Positions 6,823 to 15,555 are shown, numbered from the stretch's first letter. The stretch is 32,269 bases of DNA from Nitrospirota bacterium (GCA_021801345.1 JAJYYA010000071.1:1-32269); one strand, 5' to 3'. Notes: a model not told the origin generated them from the letters alone. Made by a program: numbers and translations.

Positions 6823-7533
6823 ATGACACAGGTAAACGCGGCTCCCCCCCGGGATCACGTCTCGCCTTTTCTCCATCCGCATGCCCACGGTCACGGCGCT
6901 GACAACACCGCCGGCCGTTCGGTCTGCTGGAACTGCGAAAAGACGATCGCCGACGAGGACGTCTGCCCCTCCTGCATTCGCGTCCAGCCCTTCGGAGAGG
7001 CCAGAAACTACTACAAGATCCTCGACGTTCCGGAGAGGCTCGCCCTCGACCCGAGGCTACTGACCTCCGCTTACCACGAGAAGAGCCGTCTTTTCCATCC
7101 CGATCACCACGTCGGCGACTCGGAGAAGGAGCAGGAGATCGCCCTGGCCAATGCCTCCCTGGTCAATCTGGCCTTTCGGACTCTCCGGGATCCCTTCCTC
7201 AGAGCCCGATACTATGTCGCAAGGCGTCGGGGGGAGGACGGACGACCCACCAGAAAGGCGACCCTTCCGCCGGCAGTCCTTATGGAGATCATGGATCTTC
7301 GCGAGGAGGTTCAGGCACAAGCGGGCGAAGGGAAGCTTCAGGAGGCCTCGGCACGCGTCCGGTCGGTGCTCGACCCCCTGGACAACGAGATATTTGCCTC
7401 CTTTGAAGGCATCGATTCCATAAAAGAGGGCTCCCCCGAGCTTTCCTCCGCTCTCGACCTTCTGTCGGAGAGGCTCGAAAAGCGCTCCTACCTCCAGAAC
7501 CTTCTGGCTGAGCTCAAGGAGAAATCTGCATGA
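6823..7533 (+). CDS. hscB: J-domain co-chaperone HscB with N-terminal zinc-type motif
   Basis: At 236 residues this is longer than E. coli HscB (171). The extra N-terminus holds a histidine-rich stretch (LHPHAHGHG) and two CxxC pairs, CWNC (35-38) and CPSC (48-51). Such a metal-binding extension is known from eukaryotic HSC20 and some bacterial HscB proteins. The J-domain follows ([12 protein letters not shown] at 92-94), and then the HscB C-terminal helical domain ([14 protein letters not shown] and onward), which binds IscU. HscB brings IscU to HscA and stimulates its ATPase. The stop overlaps the hscA start (ATGA), so the two chaperones are translationally coupled. Confidence 0.93.
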   Translation: MTQVNAAPPRDHVSPFLHPHAHGHGADNTAGRSVCWNCEKTIADEDVCPSCIRVQPFGEARNYYKILDVPERLALDPRLLTSAYHEKSRLFHPDHHVGDSEKEQEIALANASLVNLAFRTLRDPFLRARYYVARRRGEDGRPTRKATLPPAVLMEIMDLREEVQAQAGEGKLQEASARVRSVLDPLDNEIFASFEGIDSIKEGSPELSSALDLLSERLEKRSYLQNLLAELKEKSA

Positions 7534-9368
7534 AGCCTGTGGTCGGCATCGATCTGGGGACGACCCACTCCCTCGTCGCCTACAGAAAGGAAGACGGCAC
7601 GGTCGAAGTTCTTCGCGACCGTGAGGGCCGCGCGCTTCTTCCTTCCGTGGTGGCCCTCTCGCCCGACGGAGTCAGCGTCGGATGGGGCGCCCGGGAGCTC
7701 ATAAACAACCCGAAGACCACTGTCGTCTACGCCGCCAAGCGTCTCATGGGACGATCCTTCGAGGAGACCGCCGCCGAACGCGCGCATCTCTCCTATCCGG
7801 TGATCGACAAGAATGGCTCTCCGGCCATCCCGGATCCGGAGAGGGGGCGCACGCTGACACCGCCGGAGATCGGGGCGCTGATCCTCTCCAACCTCCGGTC
7901 CCGGGCAGAAGAAGCTCTGGGCTGTGCCGTCGCCGATGCGGTCATCACCGTTCCCGCCTACTTCAACGACGCTCAGCGCCAGGCGACGAAGGATGCGGGG
8001 GCGCTTGCCGGGCTCAACGTCCTGCGCATCATCAACGAGCCGACCGCTGCCGCCCTCGCTTACGGCCTGGGAGAGAAAAAGGACGGACTCTTCGCCGTCT
8101 TCGATCTGGGCGGCGGCACATTCGACTTTTCTCTTCTCGAGATCCGCAAGGGGATCTTCGAGGTGCGCGCCACCAGCGGAGATACCCACCTCGGAGGAGA
8201 AGACTTCGACCGGGCGATCCTGACGGAGTGGCTCGAATCCGATCCGGGACTGGCCGCCAAGGCCGAACGTCCCGAGGTCAAGGACATCCTCCGAAAAGAG
8301 GCGGAACGGGCCAAAATCGCTCTTTCGAAGACCTCAGAAGTCACGGTAAGACTTCCTTCGCTGGAGTTTTCCACCACACTGACCCGGGCGCGGCTCGACA
8401 CTCTTGTCGCGCCCTTTGTTTCGCGAGCGTTCCATGCGGTTCGCTCGGCCATGCAGGACTCCGGGATCGAACCCCAGGCAGTGGACGGGGTCATTCTCGT
8501 CGGAGGCTCCACCCGATTTTTGCGCTTCAGAGAGGCGGTGGCGGAGTTCTTCGGGAAGCCCCTCCTCGACTCCGTCGACCCCGATCTCGTGGTGGCGGAG
8601 GGCGCGGCGGTCCAGGCCGACATCCTTTCCGGCCGGCGAAAGGATCTTCTCCTTCTCGATGTCACTCCGCTTTCGCTCGGCATCGAGACGATCGGGGGGG
8701 TCACGAGCACCCTGATCCCCCGGAACACCACCATTCCGGCGCAGGCCAAGGAGCTCTTCACCACGTACGTCGACGGACAGGTCAACGTGGACATTCACGT
8801 CCTTCAGGGCGAGCGCGAGATGGCCGCCGACAACCGGAGCCTCGGCCGTTTCACCCTTTCGGGCATCCCGCCCCTTCCGGCGGGGGCCCCACGGATCGAA
8901 GTCACCTTCCAGATCGATGCCAACGGGATCCTCGAGGTGAGCGCCCGGGAGCAGACCACCGGCCAGCGGGCGAATGTCGTGATTCACCCTTCCTATGGCC
9001 TTGCGAAGGAGGATGTCAGAGAGCTTCTCAAGGAGGCCTTCTCCCATGCCAAGGAAGACTTCGAGCTCCGTCTTCTGGTCGACAGCCGGACCGAGGCCCA
9101 GACGGTCATCAACGCGACCGCCCGCGCCCTTGCCACCGTCGGATCGGACATCCTCGACGAAAGAGAGCGCCAGGCGATCGAGGCCCAGACAAAGATTCTC
9201 CGCACCGCCATGGAGGGCAACGACGGGAAGAAGGTCCGGGACGAAATCCGAACCCTCGACCGACTGACCCAGCCCCTGGCCGAACGCCTCGTCAACCATT
9301 CGCTCACGGAAGCCCTCTCCGGGAAACATCTCCCGGAAATCCCCCCGGAAGGAGGGTCCCATGCCTAA
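7530..9368 (+). CDS. hscA: Hsp70-type chaperone HscA for Fe-S cluster transfer
   Basis: The 612-residue DnaK-like protein starts [15 protein letters not shown] and carries the actin-like ATPase motifs [28 protein letters not shown] and [12 protein letters not shown]. The substrate-binding domain begins near [14 protein letters not shown], and a shorter helical lid follows. Length fits HscA (about 615) rather than DnaK (about 640), and the position between hscB and fdx settles the assignment. It drives release of clusters from IscU by ATP-dependent binding of the LPPVK motif. The 3' end overlaps the ferredoxin gene by eight bases. Confidence 0.95.
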   Translation: MKPVVGIDLGTTHSLVAYRKEDGTVEVLRDREGRALLPSVVALSPDGVSVGWGARELINNPKTTVVYAAKRLMGRSFEETAAERAHLSYPVIDKNGSPAIPDPERGRTLTPPEIGALILSNLRSRAEEALGCAVADAVITVPAYFNDAQRQATKDAGALAGLNVLRIINEPTAAALAYGLGEKKDGLFAVFDLGGGTFDFSLLEIRKGIFEVRATSGDTHLGGEDFDRAILTEWLESDPGLAAKAERPEVKDILRKEAERAKIALSKTSEVTVRLPSLEFSTTLTRARLDTLVAPFVSRAFHAVRSAMQDSGIEPQAVDGVILVGGSTRFLRFREAVAEFFGKPLLDSVDPDLVVAEGAAVQADILSGRRKDLLLLDVTPLSLGIETIGGVTSTLIPRNTTIPAQAKELFTTYVDGQVNVDIHVLQGEREMAADNRSLGRFTLSGIPPLPAGAPRIEVTFQIDANGILEVSAREQTTGQRANVVIHPSYGLAKEDVRELLKEAFSHAKEDFELRLLVDSRTEAQTVINATARALATVGSDILDERERQAIEAQTKILRTAMEGNDGKKVRDEIRTLDRLTQPLAERLVNHSLTEALSGKHLPEIPPEGGSHA

Positions 9369-9696
9369 AGTCTCCTTTTCTGCCGACCCGCGCCTTGCTG
9401 AACCCTTTTCCCCGGCGACCGTCTCGGTGCCGGAGAACGCCACCATTCTCGAGGCGGCGAAGGCGGCCGGCGTTCCCCTTGAACACAACTGCGGAGGCGT
9501 CTGCGCCTGCTCGACCTGCCACGTGATCGTCGATGACGGCTTCGACCGGCTTTCGGTGATGGAGGAGGACGAGGAGGACCAGCTCGACCGGGCCGAAGGC
9601 CTGACCCTGAAGTCGCGCCTCGGATGCCAGGCCCGGATCAACGGCGATATCTCCGTCCGCATTCCTCCCTGCTCCCGGGGCTCTCACGAACATTGA
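9361..9696 (+). CDS. fdx: ISC-type [2Fe-2S] ferredoxin
   Basis: This 111-residue adrenodoxin-type ferredoxin has cluster ligands Cys44, Cys50, Cys53 ([12 protein letters not shown]) and Cys89 (RLGCQ). An extra cysteine, Cys48, lies within the first loop. The acidic [15 protein letters not shown] helix is typical of the group. It supplies electrons for cluster assembly on IscU. It overlaps the end of hscA, and a GGAGG site lies just before ATG. The N-terminus lacks a signal peptide, as expected for a cytoplasmic protein. Confidence 0.95.
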   Translation: MPKVSFSADPRLAEPFSPATVSVPENATILEAAKAAGVPLEHNCGGVCACSTCHVIVDDGFDRLSVMEEDEEDQLDRAEGLTLKSRLGCQARINGDISVRIPPCSRGSHEH

Positions 9697-9724
9697 TGGG
9701 AAACACTGACAAAAGGACGGCCTC

Positions 9725-9928
9725 ATGAACTGGAGCGACCCCTACGAAATCGGATACCAGCTCTCGGAGCACCACCCCGGGATCGATCCCCTCACGGTCC
9801 GGTTCACGGACATGCACGCCTGGATCCTGGCCCTTCCGGGTTTTTCGGGAGATCCCAAGGCCTCGAACGAAAAGATCCTCGAGGCGATCCAGATGGCTTG
9901 GCTCGAGGAATGGAAGGACAGCCGCTAG
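9725..9928 (+). CDS. iscX: IscX, small acidic Fe-S assembly adaptor
   Basis: The 67-residue acidic protein matches IscX: MNWSDPYEIGYQLSEHHPGIDPLTVRFTDMH in two blocks, the conserved LPGFSGDP and the closing ILEAIQMAWLEEW. In characterised bacteria IscX binds IscS and tunes its activity, depending on iron. Its retention next to an IscS homologue without a PLP site suggests that the interaction surface is still in use, or that IscX serves another IscS elsewhere. The gene lies 28 bases after fdx and overlaps the next frame. Confidence 0.92.
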   Translation: MNWSDPYEIGYQLSEHHPGIDPLTVRFTDMHAWILALPGFSGDPKASNEKILEAIQMAWLEEWKDSR

Positions 9929-10362
9929 AGACCTCCCGGAGGGTCAGGATCCGCGTCCGGATCCCCACGGAGGCCCTCTCTCCCCTCGGGCTTGTTGCCC
10001 GGCTTCTCTGGGCCTTCGGCCGCTCCGGGCGCATTCCCTCCTACGAGGACTACCGTGCGGCCCGACGAGGACAGGACGATTCGCTCGACTCCGAGAGTTT
10101 CCTGAGTCTCTGCCTCAAAGTTCGTCCCGATCCGGGCCAGTCGTTTAGGGACCACCTTTTCCGTCCCCATCTCCGGGACCGGAAGGGGACGCTCTACCAG
10201 GTGATCTCCATCTCCCGAAACCGGATCGATCTTCTCCGGGAGGACGGAACGAGCGGGACCACTACGCCCCACGAGCTCGACGCCTGCTTTGTCCCGATCG
10301 CGCAAGCGGACCTTGTGCGGCCGGGCGAACACCATGACAGACCCCCTTCAGCCCTCCTGTAG
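9910..10362 (+). CDS. Unknown protein encoded between iscX and mrp
   Basis: I do not recognise this protein of about 150 residues. It begins inside iscX; ATG 9910 is the likeliest start, with GAGGA directly upstream, though a TTG at 9898 is possible. The N-terminus is arginine-rich (SRRVRIRVRIP), followed by LVARLLWAFGRSGRIPSYEDY and a region that looks beta-rich (TLYQVISISRNRIDLLREDG). It has no cysteine pair that would suggest cluster binding, only isolated cysteines. Overlap with iscX and the short gap to mrp place it in the isc transcript, so a role in cluster assembly or delivery is a reasonable guess by context only. Confidence 0.65.
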   Translation: MEGQPLETSRRVRIRVRIPTEALSPLGLVARLLWAFGRSGRIPSYEDYRAARRGQDDSLDSESFLSLCLKVRPDPGQSFRDHLFRPHLRDRKGTLYQVISISRNRIDLLREDGTSGTTTPHELDACFVPIAQADLVRPGEHHDRPPSALL

Positions 10363-10397
10363 AGGCCTGGAAGCCGAATAATCACGAAGGAGAACCA

Positions 10398-11498
10398 ATG
10401 AGCCAATCCACCGACAAGACCATTGCCGAAGGGGTCATGAAGGCCCTCGGACGCGTTATCGAACCCGACTTCAAGAAGGATCTGGTCACCCTCAATATGA
10501 TCGAGGAACTCTCCGTCAAGGAGGGACATGTCGTCTTCACCGTGATTCTGACGACCCCGGCCTGCCCCCTGAAGGAGGAGATCAAGAAGGCCTGCATGTC
10601 CGCCCTTGCTTCCGTCCCGGGAATCGCCTCGGTCGACATCCGGATGACCGCCCGCACGACGGGAGGTGGCGCCCGGGAAGGAAAGCTCGCCATCGAAGGC
10701 GTCAAGAACGTCATCGCCGTCTCAAGCGGCAAGGGCGGAGTCGGGAAGTCCACGACCGCCGTCAACCTCTCTATCGCCCTCTCCCGCCTCGGGGCCAAGG
10801 TCGGCATTCTCGACTCCGACGTCTACGGGCCGAACATCCCCATGATGCTCGGAGTGACAACCCTTCCCAAGCAGGTGAACAACCGCTGGTTCCCTCCGAA
10901 AATCCACGACATCCCCATCATGTCGATGGCCTTCATGGCCCCTCCCGGCGCCCCCCTCATCTGGCGCGGTCCCATGCTACACGGGATCATCACCCAGTTC
11001 GTACGGGACGTGGAATGGGGCGAGCTCGACTACCTTGTGGTGGACATGCCCCCTGGCACAGGCGACGCCCAGCTCTCCCTTTGCCAGCTCGTGCCGGTCA
11101 CCGGGGCGGTCATCGTCACGACCCCCCAGGAGGTCGCACTCTCCGACTCACGCCGGGGGCTCGCCATGTTCCAGAAGGTCAACGTTCCCATCCTGGGGAT
11201 CGTCGAGAACATGAGCACCTTCCACTGCCCCCACTGCCACCACGAGACGCCGATCTTTTCTTCGGGCGGAGGCGAACACGCCGCCGCAGAGCTCAAGGTC
11301 CCCTTCCTCGGGCGCATCCCCATCGATCTTGCCATCCGGGAGGCGGGGGACTCGGGCCGTCCCATCGGCCTTACCCATCCGGAGAGCCCTCTTTCGGAGG
11401 CCTATCTGAAGATCGCCGGATCGATCGCCTCGCGCATCAGCGTCCTGAACTCGGACTACCAGCCGATCACCTTGGGGAACCTGGCCCAGGCGACCTAG
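10398..11498 (+). CDS. mrp: Mrp/ApbC/NBP35-family Fe-S cluster carrier ATPase
   Basis: The 366-residue protein has an N-terminal MIP18-type domain (DUF59, about residues 5-85) and a P-loop NTPase domain with the deviant Walker A GKGGVGKS (111-118). Further motifs are the switch-like LDSDVYGPNIP and the cluster-ligand pair Cys277-x2-Cys280 (HCPHC). Such proteins bridge a [4Fe-4S] cluster across a dimer and deliver it to target proteins. A GGAG site precedes ATG 10398. It is the last gene of the isc transcript, which ends at the terminator at 11508-11537. A DUF971 protein, a domain often fused to Mrp, is encoded at 13759-14100. Confidence 0.94.
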   Translation: MSQSTDKTIAEGVMKALGRVIEPDFKKDLVTLNMIEELSVKEGHVVFTVILTTPACPLKEEIKKACMSALASVPGIASVDIRMTARTTGGGAREGKLAIEGVKNVIAVSSGKGGVGKSTTAVNLSIALSRLGAKVGILDSDVYGPNIPMMLGVTTLPKQVNNRWFPPKIHDIPIMSMAFMAPPGAPLIWRGPMLHGIITQFVRDVEWGELDYLVVDMPPGTGDAQLSLCQLVPVTGAVIVTTPQEVALSDSRRGLAMFQKVNVPILGIVENMSTFHCPHCHHETPIFSSGGGEHAAAELKVPFLGRIPIDLAIREAGDSGRPIGLTHPESPLSEAYLKIAGSIASRISVLNSDYQPITLGNLAQAT

Positions 11499-11507
11499 TT
11501 CTCCCCC

Positions 11508-11537
11508 GGGAGAGGCTTTCAAGGCCTCTCCCTTTTT
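11508..11537 (+). terminator. Rho-independent terminator of the isc operon
   Basis: A perfect nine-pair stem, GGGAGAGGC and GCCTCTCCC, encloses a seven-base loop and is followed by TTTTT. It begins ten bases after the mrp stop codon. Confidence 0.9.
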
Positions 11538-11555
11538 CAAAATCTAAGGATGCGT

Positions 11556-11804
11556 ATGGACCCTCTCAAGGTGCAGCGTCTGGCGGACTTCGACGCCCGG
11601 CACACCGACTACCGGAAGGCCCGTCTTTTGGCCGCCCGCGCCTACGAAAAAACCCTCGGAGGAGGAGACTCCCCCTCCAGAACCGGCTCTCCGGAAGAAT
11701 GGAAGGTCTGGGAAGAGGCCATCTCGGCCGAACTCGAAGCCTTCGTCGACCTCAAGGAGGCCTGGGAAGCTCTCCGGAGAAACGAACCGTGGAGCGCCCC
11801 CTGA
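11556..11804 (+). CDS. Small charged protein of unknown function
   Basis: The 82-residue product is highly charged and probably all helical (YRKARLLAARAYEKTL, WEEAISAELEAFVDLKEAWEALRR). The second ATG, 11556, is preferred because AAGGA lies six bases upstream; the ATG at 11550 sits on that site. I recognise no family. The gene follows the isc terminator and overlaps truA by 16 bases, so it heads the truA-gpsA cluster. Confidence 0.65.
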   Translation: MDPLKVQRLADFDARHTDYRKARLLAARAYEKTLGGGDSPSRTGSPEEWKVWEEAISAELEAFVDLKEAWEALRRNEPWSAP

Positions 11805-12667
11805 CACACACATCCTGCCGGATCGCCCTTCTTCTGGCCTATGACGGACGGGATTTTTTCGGATGGCAGATCCAGCCCGGGCAGCGGACCGTCCAGGGGG
11901 TGCTGGGGGAGGGGCTTTCGGCCCTTTCGGGGCGGACGGTCGGCGTCGTCGGAGCGGGACGGACAGACGCAGGGGTCTCGGCCTGGGGGCAGGTCGCGCA
12001 CGCCGACCTCCCGGAGGACTTTCGGGTCCCTCTCGACCGCCTTCCCCGCGTTCTCAACGCCCGCCTTCCCGACAGCCTCCGCGTCATCGACTGCCGACGA
12101 GTGAGCGGATCCTTCCACGCCCGCCACAGCGCCCGGGGAAAGATCTACCGGTATGCCTTCCGGATCCTTCCTCCCGGGCTTTCCCGCCACCCTATCGCCG
12201 ACCCCTTCTCGGCCCCCCTTGGCGCCTCATTCTCCCTTGCGAGGGCCCGGGAGGCGGGGCAGCTCTTTCTCGGAACCCACGACTTCCGGCACTTTTCCGT
12301 CGCCTCCTCGCTTCCCGAAAACAGCATCCGGAGAATCGACGCTCTCCATTGGGAGGAGCGACCCGCAGGGCTCGCCCTCTGGGTCACCGGACCGGGCTTT
12401 CTTCACCGGATGGTCCGCATGGTGGGAGGCACCCTCCGGGAGGCGGGCGAAGGACGCCGTCCGATCTCCGAGATCTCCTCGCTCCTCGAACCCGCCTCCC
12501 CGCCGCCCTTTCGCTCCCTCTCCCCCCTTCCTCCCGAAGGACTTTCTCTTGCGCGGGTCCTCTACCACGACGACCCATTCGACCCTCGCACCCAAAACTG
12601 CTATTCTCAAGACAATACGCATCCGGATCACCCTCCCGCGAAAGGCGGCAACGACTCCCATGGCTGA
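11789..12667 (+). CDS. truA: tRNA pseudouridine synthase A
   Basis: TruA converts U38-U40 in the tRNA anticodon stem to pseudouridine. The catalytic aspartate is Asp60 in GAGRTDAGVSAWGQVAHAD. Also present are YDGRDFFGWQ, SFHARHSARGKIYRY, GTHDFRHF and GFLHRMVRMVGGTL, all family blocks. The frame has no ATG near its N-terminus. I chose GTG 11789, with GGAG about nine bases upstream, giving 292 residues. The C-terminal tail (about 35 residues after LARVLYHDDPF) is longer than usual and low in complexity. The stop overlaps the gpsA start by eight bases. Confidence 0.92.
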   Translation: MERPLTHTSCRIALLLAYDGRDFFGWQIQPGQRTVQGVLGEGLSALSGRTVGVVGAGRTDAGVSAWGQVAHADLPEDFRVPLDRLPRVLNARLPDSLRVIDCRRVSGSFHARHSARGKIYRYAFRILPPGLSRHPIADPFSAPLGASFSLARAREAGQLFLGTHDFRHFSVASSLPENSIRRIDALHWEERPAGLALWVTGPGFLHRMVRMVGGTLREAGEGRRPISEISSLLEPASPPPFRSLSPLPPEGLSLARVLYHDDPFDPRTQNCYSQDNTHPDHPPAKGGNDSHG

Positions 12668-13709
12668 TGGCTCCCGCCACTCCTTCTCCCGGATCGGCGC
12701 CTCTCCCTCCCCCCTCGTTTTGGGCGGAGGCTCCTGGGGAACGGCCTTGGCCGTCCACCTCTCCCTGGCCGGATGGCCTGCCACCCTCTGGGTGCGCGAT
12801 CCGATCCTGGCCCAAGATATCGCGAGAACCCGCGAGAACCGGGTCTATCTCCCGGGGATCCCCCTTCCGGAGAGTCTCGATGTGACCCCCGACCTCGAGA
12901 AGGCCCTTTCCCGGGCCTCGCTCATCGTCCTGGCCGTTCCTTGCCAGTCGTGCCGACAGGTCCTCTCCCGGATCTCCGGGATCCTTCCCCGCCCCCTCCC
13001 CCTGGCCGGAACGACCAAGGGCATCGAAAACGATACGATGGAAACCGTCTCGGAGATCGTCCGGGAGACCTACTCGCCGGAACCGTCCGACTACGCGATT
13101 CTCTCCGGCCCCTCCTTCGCCCGGGAGGTCGTCCAGAAGAAGCCCACCGCCGTCGTGGCCGCCTCCACCGACTCGGCCTTGGCCCGGGACATCCAGCACC
13201 TTTTCAACACTCCCTGGTTCAAGGTTTACACTCGCCGGGACGTTCGGGGGATCGAGATCGCAGGAGCGATGAAAAACGTTCTGGCCATTGCCACCGGGAT
13301 TTCCGACGGGATGGGTCTGGGGGACAATGCCCGGGCCGCCCTGATCACCCGGGGTCTGGCCGAGATGACCCGGATTGGCGTCAAACTCGGCGCCGACCCC
13401 CTCACCTTCTCCGGACTTGCCGGAGTCGGCGATCTTCTCCTGACCGCGACCGGAGAGAAGAGCCGGAACCGCCGGGTCGGGCTCCGACTGGGGGAAGGAC
13501 ACCCGCTCGCCACGATCTTAGTCGAGCTCGGACAGGTGGCCGAAGGGGTCACCACGGCCGCCTCGGCCCACGCACTGGCTCAGAAGACCGGGGTCGAGCT
13601 TCCCATCACCCGGGCGGTCTACCGGATCCTCTACGAGAAGGCCGACCTCGGTGCCACCCTTTCCACGCTGATGCGTCGCCCGCTTCGCTCCGAAGAGGAG
13701 CACGACTGA
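12660..13709 (+). CDS. gpsA: NAD(P)H-dependent glycerol-3-phosphate dehydrogenase
   Basis: The 349-residue enzyme makes sn-glycerol 3-phosphate from dihydroxyacetone phosphate for phospholipid synthesis. Seen are the nucleotide-binding LGGGSWGTALA, the family block TTKGIE, LSGPSFAREV, the catalytic-lysine block GAMKNVLAIATG, and GLAGVGDLLLT. ATG 12660 leaves an N-terminal extension of about 17 residues before the Rossmann strand, slightly longer than in E. coli. The C-terminus (ITRAVYRILYEKADL) is complete. Confidence 0.94.
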   Translation: MADGSRHSFSRIGASPSPLVLGGGSWGTALAVHLSLAGWPATLWVRDPILAQDIARTRENRVYLPGIPLPESLDVTPDLEKALSRASLIVLAVPCQSCRQVLSRISGILPRPLPLAGTTKGIENDTMETVSEIVRETYSPEPSDYAILSGPSFAREVVQKKPTAVVAASTDSALARDIQHLFNTPWFKVYTRRDVRGIEIAGAMKNVLAIATGISDGMGLGDNARAALITRGLAEMTRIGVKLGADPLTFSGLAGVGDLLLTATGEKSRNRRVGLRLGEGHPLATILVELGQVAEGVTTAASAHALAQKTGVELPITRAVYRILYEKADLGATLSTLMRRPLRSEEEHD

Positions 13710-13758
13710 CACCTCGCCGATGGAGCGCCTGCTCATCGGCACAATAACCGGAGATCTG

Positions 13759-14100
13759 ATGAACACTCCCCTGCCTCAGAGCATCGAGTCCCCCGACCCC
13801 CGGAGCGTCAGGATCCTCTGGCGTGACGGACATATCTCCCTCTACCCCTCCCGCACCCTTCGCCTCTTCTGCCCCTGCGCCTCCTGCGTCAACGAGTGGA
13901 CCGGGGAGAGGACGGTCCGGGAGTCCGACATTCCCGAGGAGATCCGCCCCACCTCCTGGAATCTCGTGGGACAGTATGCCCTCTCCATCGGATTTTCCGA
14001 CGGGCACGACACGGGGATCTACTCCTTCGAGCTTCTGAGGGCTCTTTGTTCCTGTCCTCACTGCGAACAGGACCGCCGGCAGAAGCACCATCAGAGCTAA
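13759..14100 (+). CDS. DUF971 (GBBH-like N-terminal) domain protein with cysteine clusters
   Basis: The 113-residue protein has the DUF971 signatures VRILWRDGHISLYPSRTLRLFCPCASC and SWNLVGQYALSIGFSDGHDTGIYSF, ending LRALCSCPHC. Cysteines 38, 40 and 43, and 97, 99 and 102, could bind zinc or a cluster. The domain is found at the N-terminus of gamma-butyrobetaine hydroxylase and, in bacteria, fused to or near Mrp-type carriers. That suggests a part in Fe-S biogenesis, which the nearby isc-mrp operon supports. ATG 13759 is chosen over the in-frame ATG 13720 because GGAG lies six to nine bases upstream and the family begins there. Confidence 0.8.
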   Translation: MNTPLPQSIESPDPRSVRILWRDGHISLYPSRTLRLFCPCASCVNEWTGERTVRESDIPEEIRPTSWNLVGQYALSIGFSDGHDTGIYSFELLRALCSCPHCEQDRRQKHHQS

Positions 14101-14183
14101 AAAGATGTGCTAGGATAAGGGCAGGGAGTCTTCCCGCTCACTTTACAACCAAAGATCTTCGATCGCGGAAAGGATGGCCGACC

Positions 14184-14849
14184 TTGGCAAAGGAAGCGCT
14201 TCTGATACTGGTGCGACACGGTGAAAGCGTCTGGAACAGGGAAAACCGCTTCACCGGGTGGGTGGATGTCGATCTCACCTCTCTGGGCATGGACGAGGCC
14301 CGGAAGGCCGGACGGCTTCTCGGAGACTATCCCGTGTCGTGCGCCTTCACATCCGGGCTTATGCGTGCTCAGAAGACCCTCTCGCTCATCCTCGAGACCT
14401 CCGGCCACAAGGGGGTTCCCGTGACGAAGTCGGAGTCGCTGAACGAACGCCACTACGGAGATCTCCAGGGGCTCGACAAGGCCGAGACGGCAAAAAAGTA
14501 CGGCGCCGAACAGGTCCATATCTGGCGGAGAAGCTACGACGTTGCCCCTCCCGGCGGGGAGAGCCTCAAAACGACGAAAGACAGAGTTCTTCCCTACGTC
14601 CACAAGGAGATCCTCCCGGCCCTTCTCAGGGGAGAGAACTGCCTTGTCGTCGCCCACGGGAACTCCCTCCGGGCCATGATCATGGAGATCGAAGCCCTGA
14701 CAAAGGAGGAGATCCTCGAGGTCAATATCCCGACGGCAACACCCATCGTTTACCGCATGGGGATCGCCGCCCCGGGGGGAGGAACGATCCCGGGACTCCC
14801 CGGACTCGAGGTCAGGGAAAAGAAGATTCTCGATGGCTCCGGACGATGA
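14184..14849 (+). CDS. gpmA: Phosphoglycerate mutase, 2,3-bisphosphoglycerate-dependent type
   Basis: The 221-residue enzyme of the histidine phosphatase superfamily interconverts 3- and 2-phosphoglycerate. Present are LVRHGESVWNRENRFTGW with catalytic His12, TSGLMRAQKT, the proton-donor block LNERHYGDLQG (Glu88), and VVAHGNSLRAM with the second histidine. There is no ATG in frame near this point. TTG 14184, with AAAGGA upstream, gives the expected N-terminus; the nearby ATG 14174 is out of frame. The C-terminal lid is shorter than in E. coli GpmA, as in other compact members. The 3' end overlaps the next small gene by 17 bases. Confidence 0.9.
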   Translation: MAKEALLILVRHGESVWNRENRFTGWVDVDLTSLGMDEARKAGRLLGDYPVSCAFTSGLMRAQKTLSLILETSGHKGVPVTKSESLNERHYGDLQGLDKAETAKKYGAEQVHIWRRSYDVAPPGGESLKTTKDRVLPYVHKEILPALLRGENCLVVAHGNSLRAMIMEIEALTKEEILEVNIPTATPIVYRMGIAAPGGGTIPGLPGLEVREKKILDGSGR

Positions 14850-14964
14850 CGACCGGGACGACGCCCGCCACCGCCGCCTGAAGATCCTGATCCTGGTGGT
14901 CAAGGCCGGCTTCGGCATCCTTCTCTTCTATTCGGTCTGGGCCTATATGCACTCTCCCGCCTGA
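14833..14964 (+). CDS. 43-residue single-pass membrane protein
   Basis: The short frame begins inside the end of the phosphoglycerate mutase gene and stops just before a strong terminator. The N-terminus is very acidic (MAPDDDDRDD), followed by a basic patch (ARHRRLK) and a hydrophobic segment from about residue 18 to 38 (ILILVVKAGFGILLFYSVWAY). The basic patch on its N-terminal side would keep that end in the cytoplasm. No family is recognised. Overlap and terminator position support translation, although the ribosome binding site is weak. Confidence 0.55.
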   Translation: MAPDDDDRDDARHRRLKILILVVKAGFGILLFYSVWAYMHSPA

Positions 14965-14987
14965 CAGACCCTTCCCGGAACTTCCCC

Positions 14988-15032
14988 GACAAAGAAAGAG
15001 GCCAGGGTTTCCCCTGGCCTCTTATCTTTGTC
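14988..15032. terminator. Bidirectional rho-independent terminator
   Basis: A perfect 12-pair stem, AAGAGGCCAGGG and CCCTGGCCTCTT, around TTTC is extended by GACAAAG and CTTTGTC beyond a small internal loop. A- and T-rich flanks on both sides fit termination of the rightward truA-gpmA cluster and of the leftward gene starting at 15555. Confidence 0.88.
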
Positions 15033-15057
15033 AGACCGAAAGATTAAAAGAGAGCGA

Positions 15058-15555
15058 TTAGTGAAAGAGCGCTCCGCCGTGGCTCGACGACCCCATGAAA
15101 AAGAGCATGGGAATCGAGAGCATCACATTGACGCGGCTGGCCAGAAAGGCAATCCGTGCAGCCTTCGTCTTTTCGGCGGGCTCAGCAGGCACGAGGCCGA
15201 TGACCTTCTTCTGGTTCGGCCAGATCAAACCCCAAACGTTGAAAAGCATGATGGTTCCAAGCCAGGCCCCCATGCCGATGATGGCCGCTCCGCCCTGGAG
15301 GGTATACGCCTGGAGAAGAATATGGCGCTGCCCCAAAATTGAGAGACCGAAGAGAACGGTCAGGAGTGCTGCCCAGCGGAAGAAGAGCAGAGCCCGGGGG
15401 ACGAGGTGCTTGAAAGCGTCAGCCTTGGCTTCCGGTGAGGCCGCCTTGAGGAAGGCTCCCTGAACAAAGTTGAAGTAATAGAGAAGGCCGATCCACATGA
15501 TCCCGGCGAGAAAATGAAACCAGCGTACGATAAGTTCCGTTGCCTGTTGTTCCAT
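15058..15555 (-). CDS. PuuD-like (urate oxidase N-terminal type) membrane protein
   Basis: The 165-residue protein has four hydrophobic segments and the pattern VRWFHFLAGIMWIGLLYYFNFVQG, typical of the COG3748/PuuD membrane domain, plus FRWAALLTVLFGLSILG and FNVWGLIWPNQKK. Histidines in the helices (HFLAG and later) could bind heme, as proposed for this family. It lacks the C-terminal cytochrome domain of full PuuD. Such stand-alone domains occur with respiratory genes, so a link to electron transport rather than purine catabolism is likely here; that is inference. AAGGAG nine bases before ATG defines the start. The 32-residue membrane protein gene lies 58 bases upstream. Confidence 0.72.
   Translation of the reverse strand: MEQQATELIVRWFHFLAGIMWIGLLYYFNFVQGAFLKAASPEAKADAFKHLVPRALLFFRWAALLTVLFGLSILGQRHILLQAYTLQGGAAIIGMGAWLGTIMLFNVWGLIWPNQKKVIGLVPAEPAEKTKAARIAFLASRVNVMLSIPMLFFMGSSSHGGALFH

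Noticed and set aside
7682-9526. A 614-codon plus-strand frame overlapping hscA
   Set aside because: It is a shadow of hscA in another phase, very rich in arginine, proline and glycine as expected for GC-rich out-of-frame translation.
11015-11788. Upstream part of the long frame that contains truA
   Set aside because: It reads mrp out of phase and crosses the isc terminator. TruA homology starts after GTG 11789.
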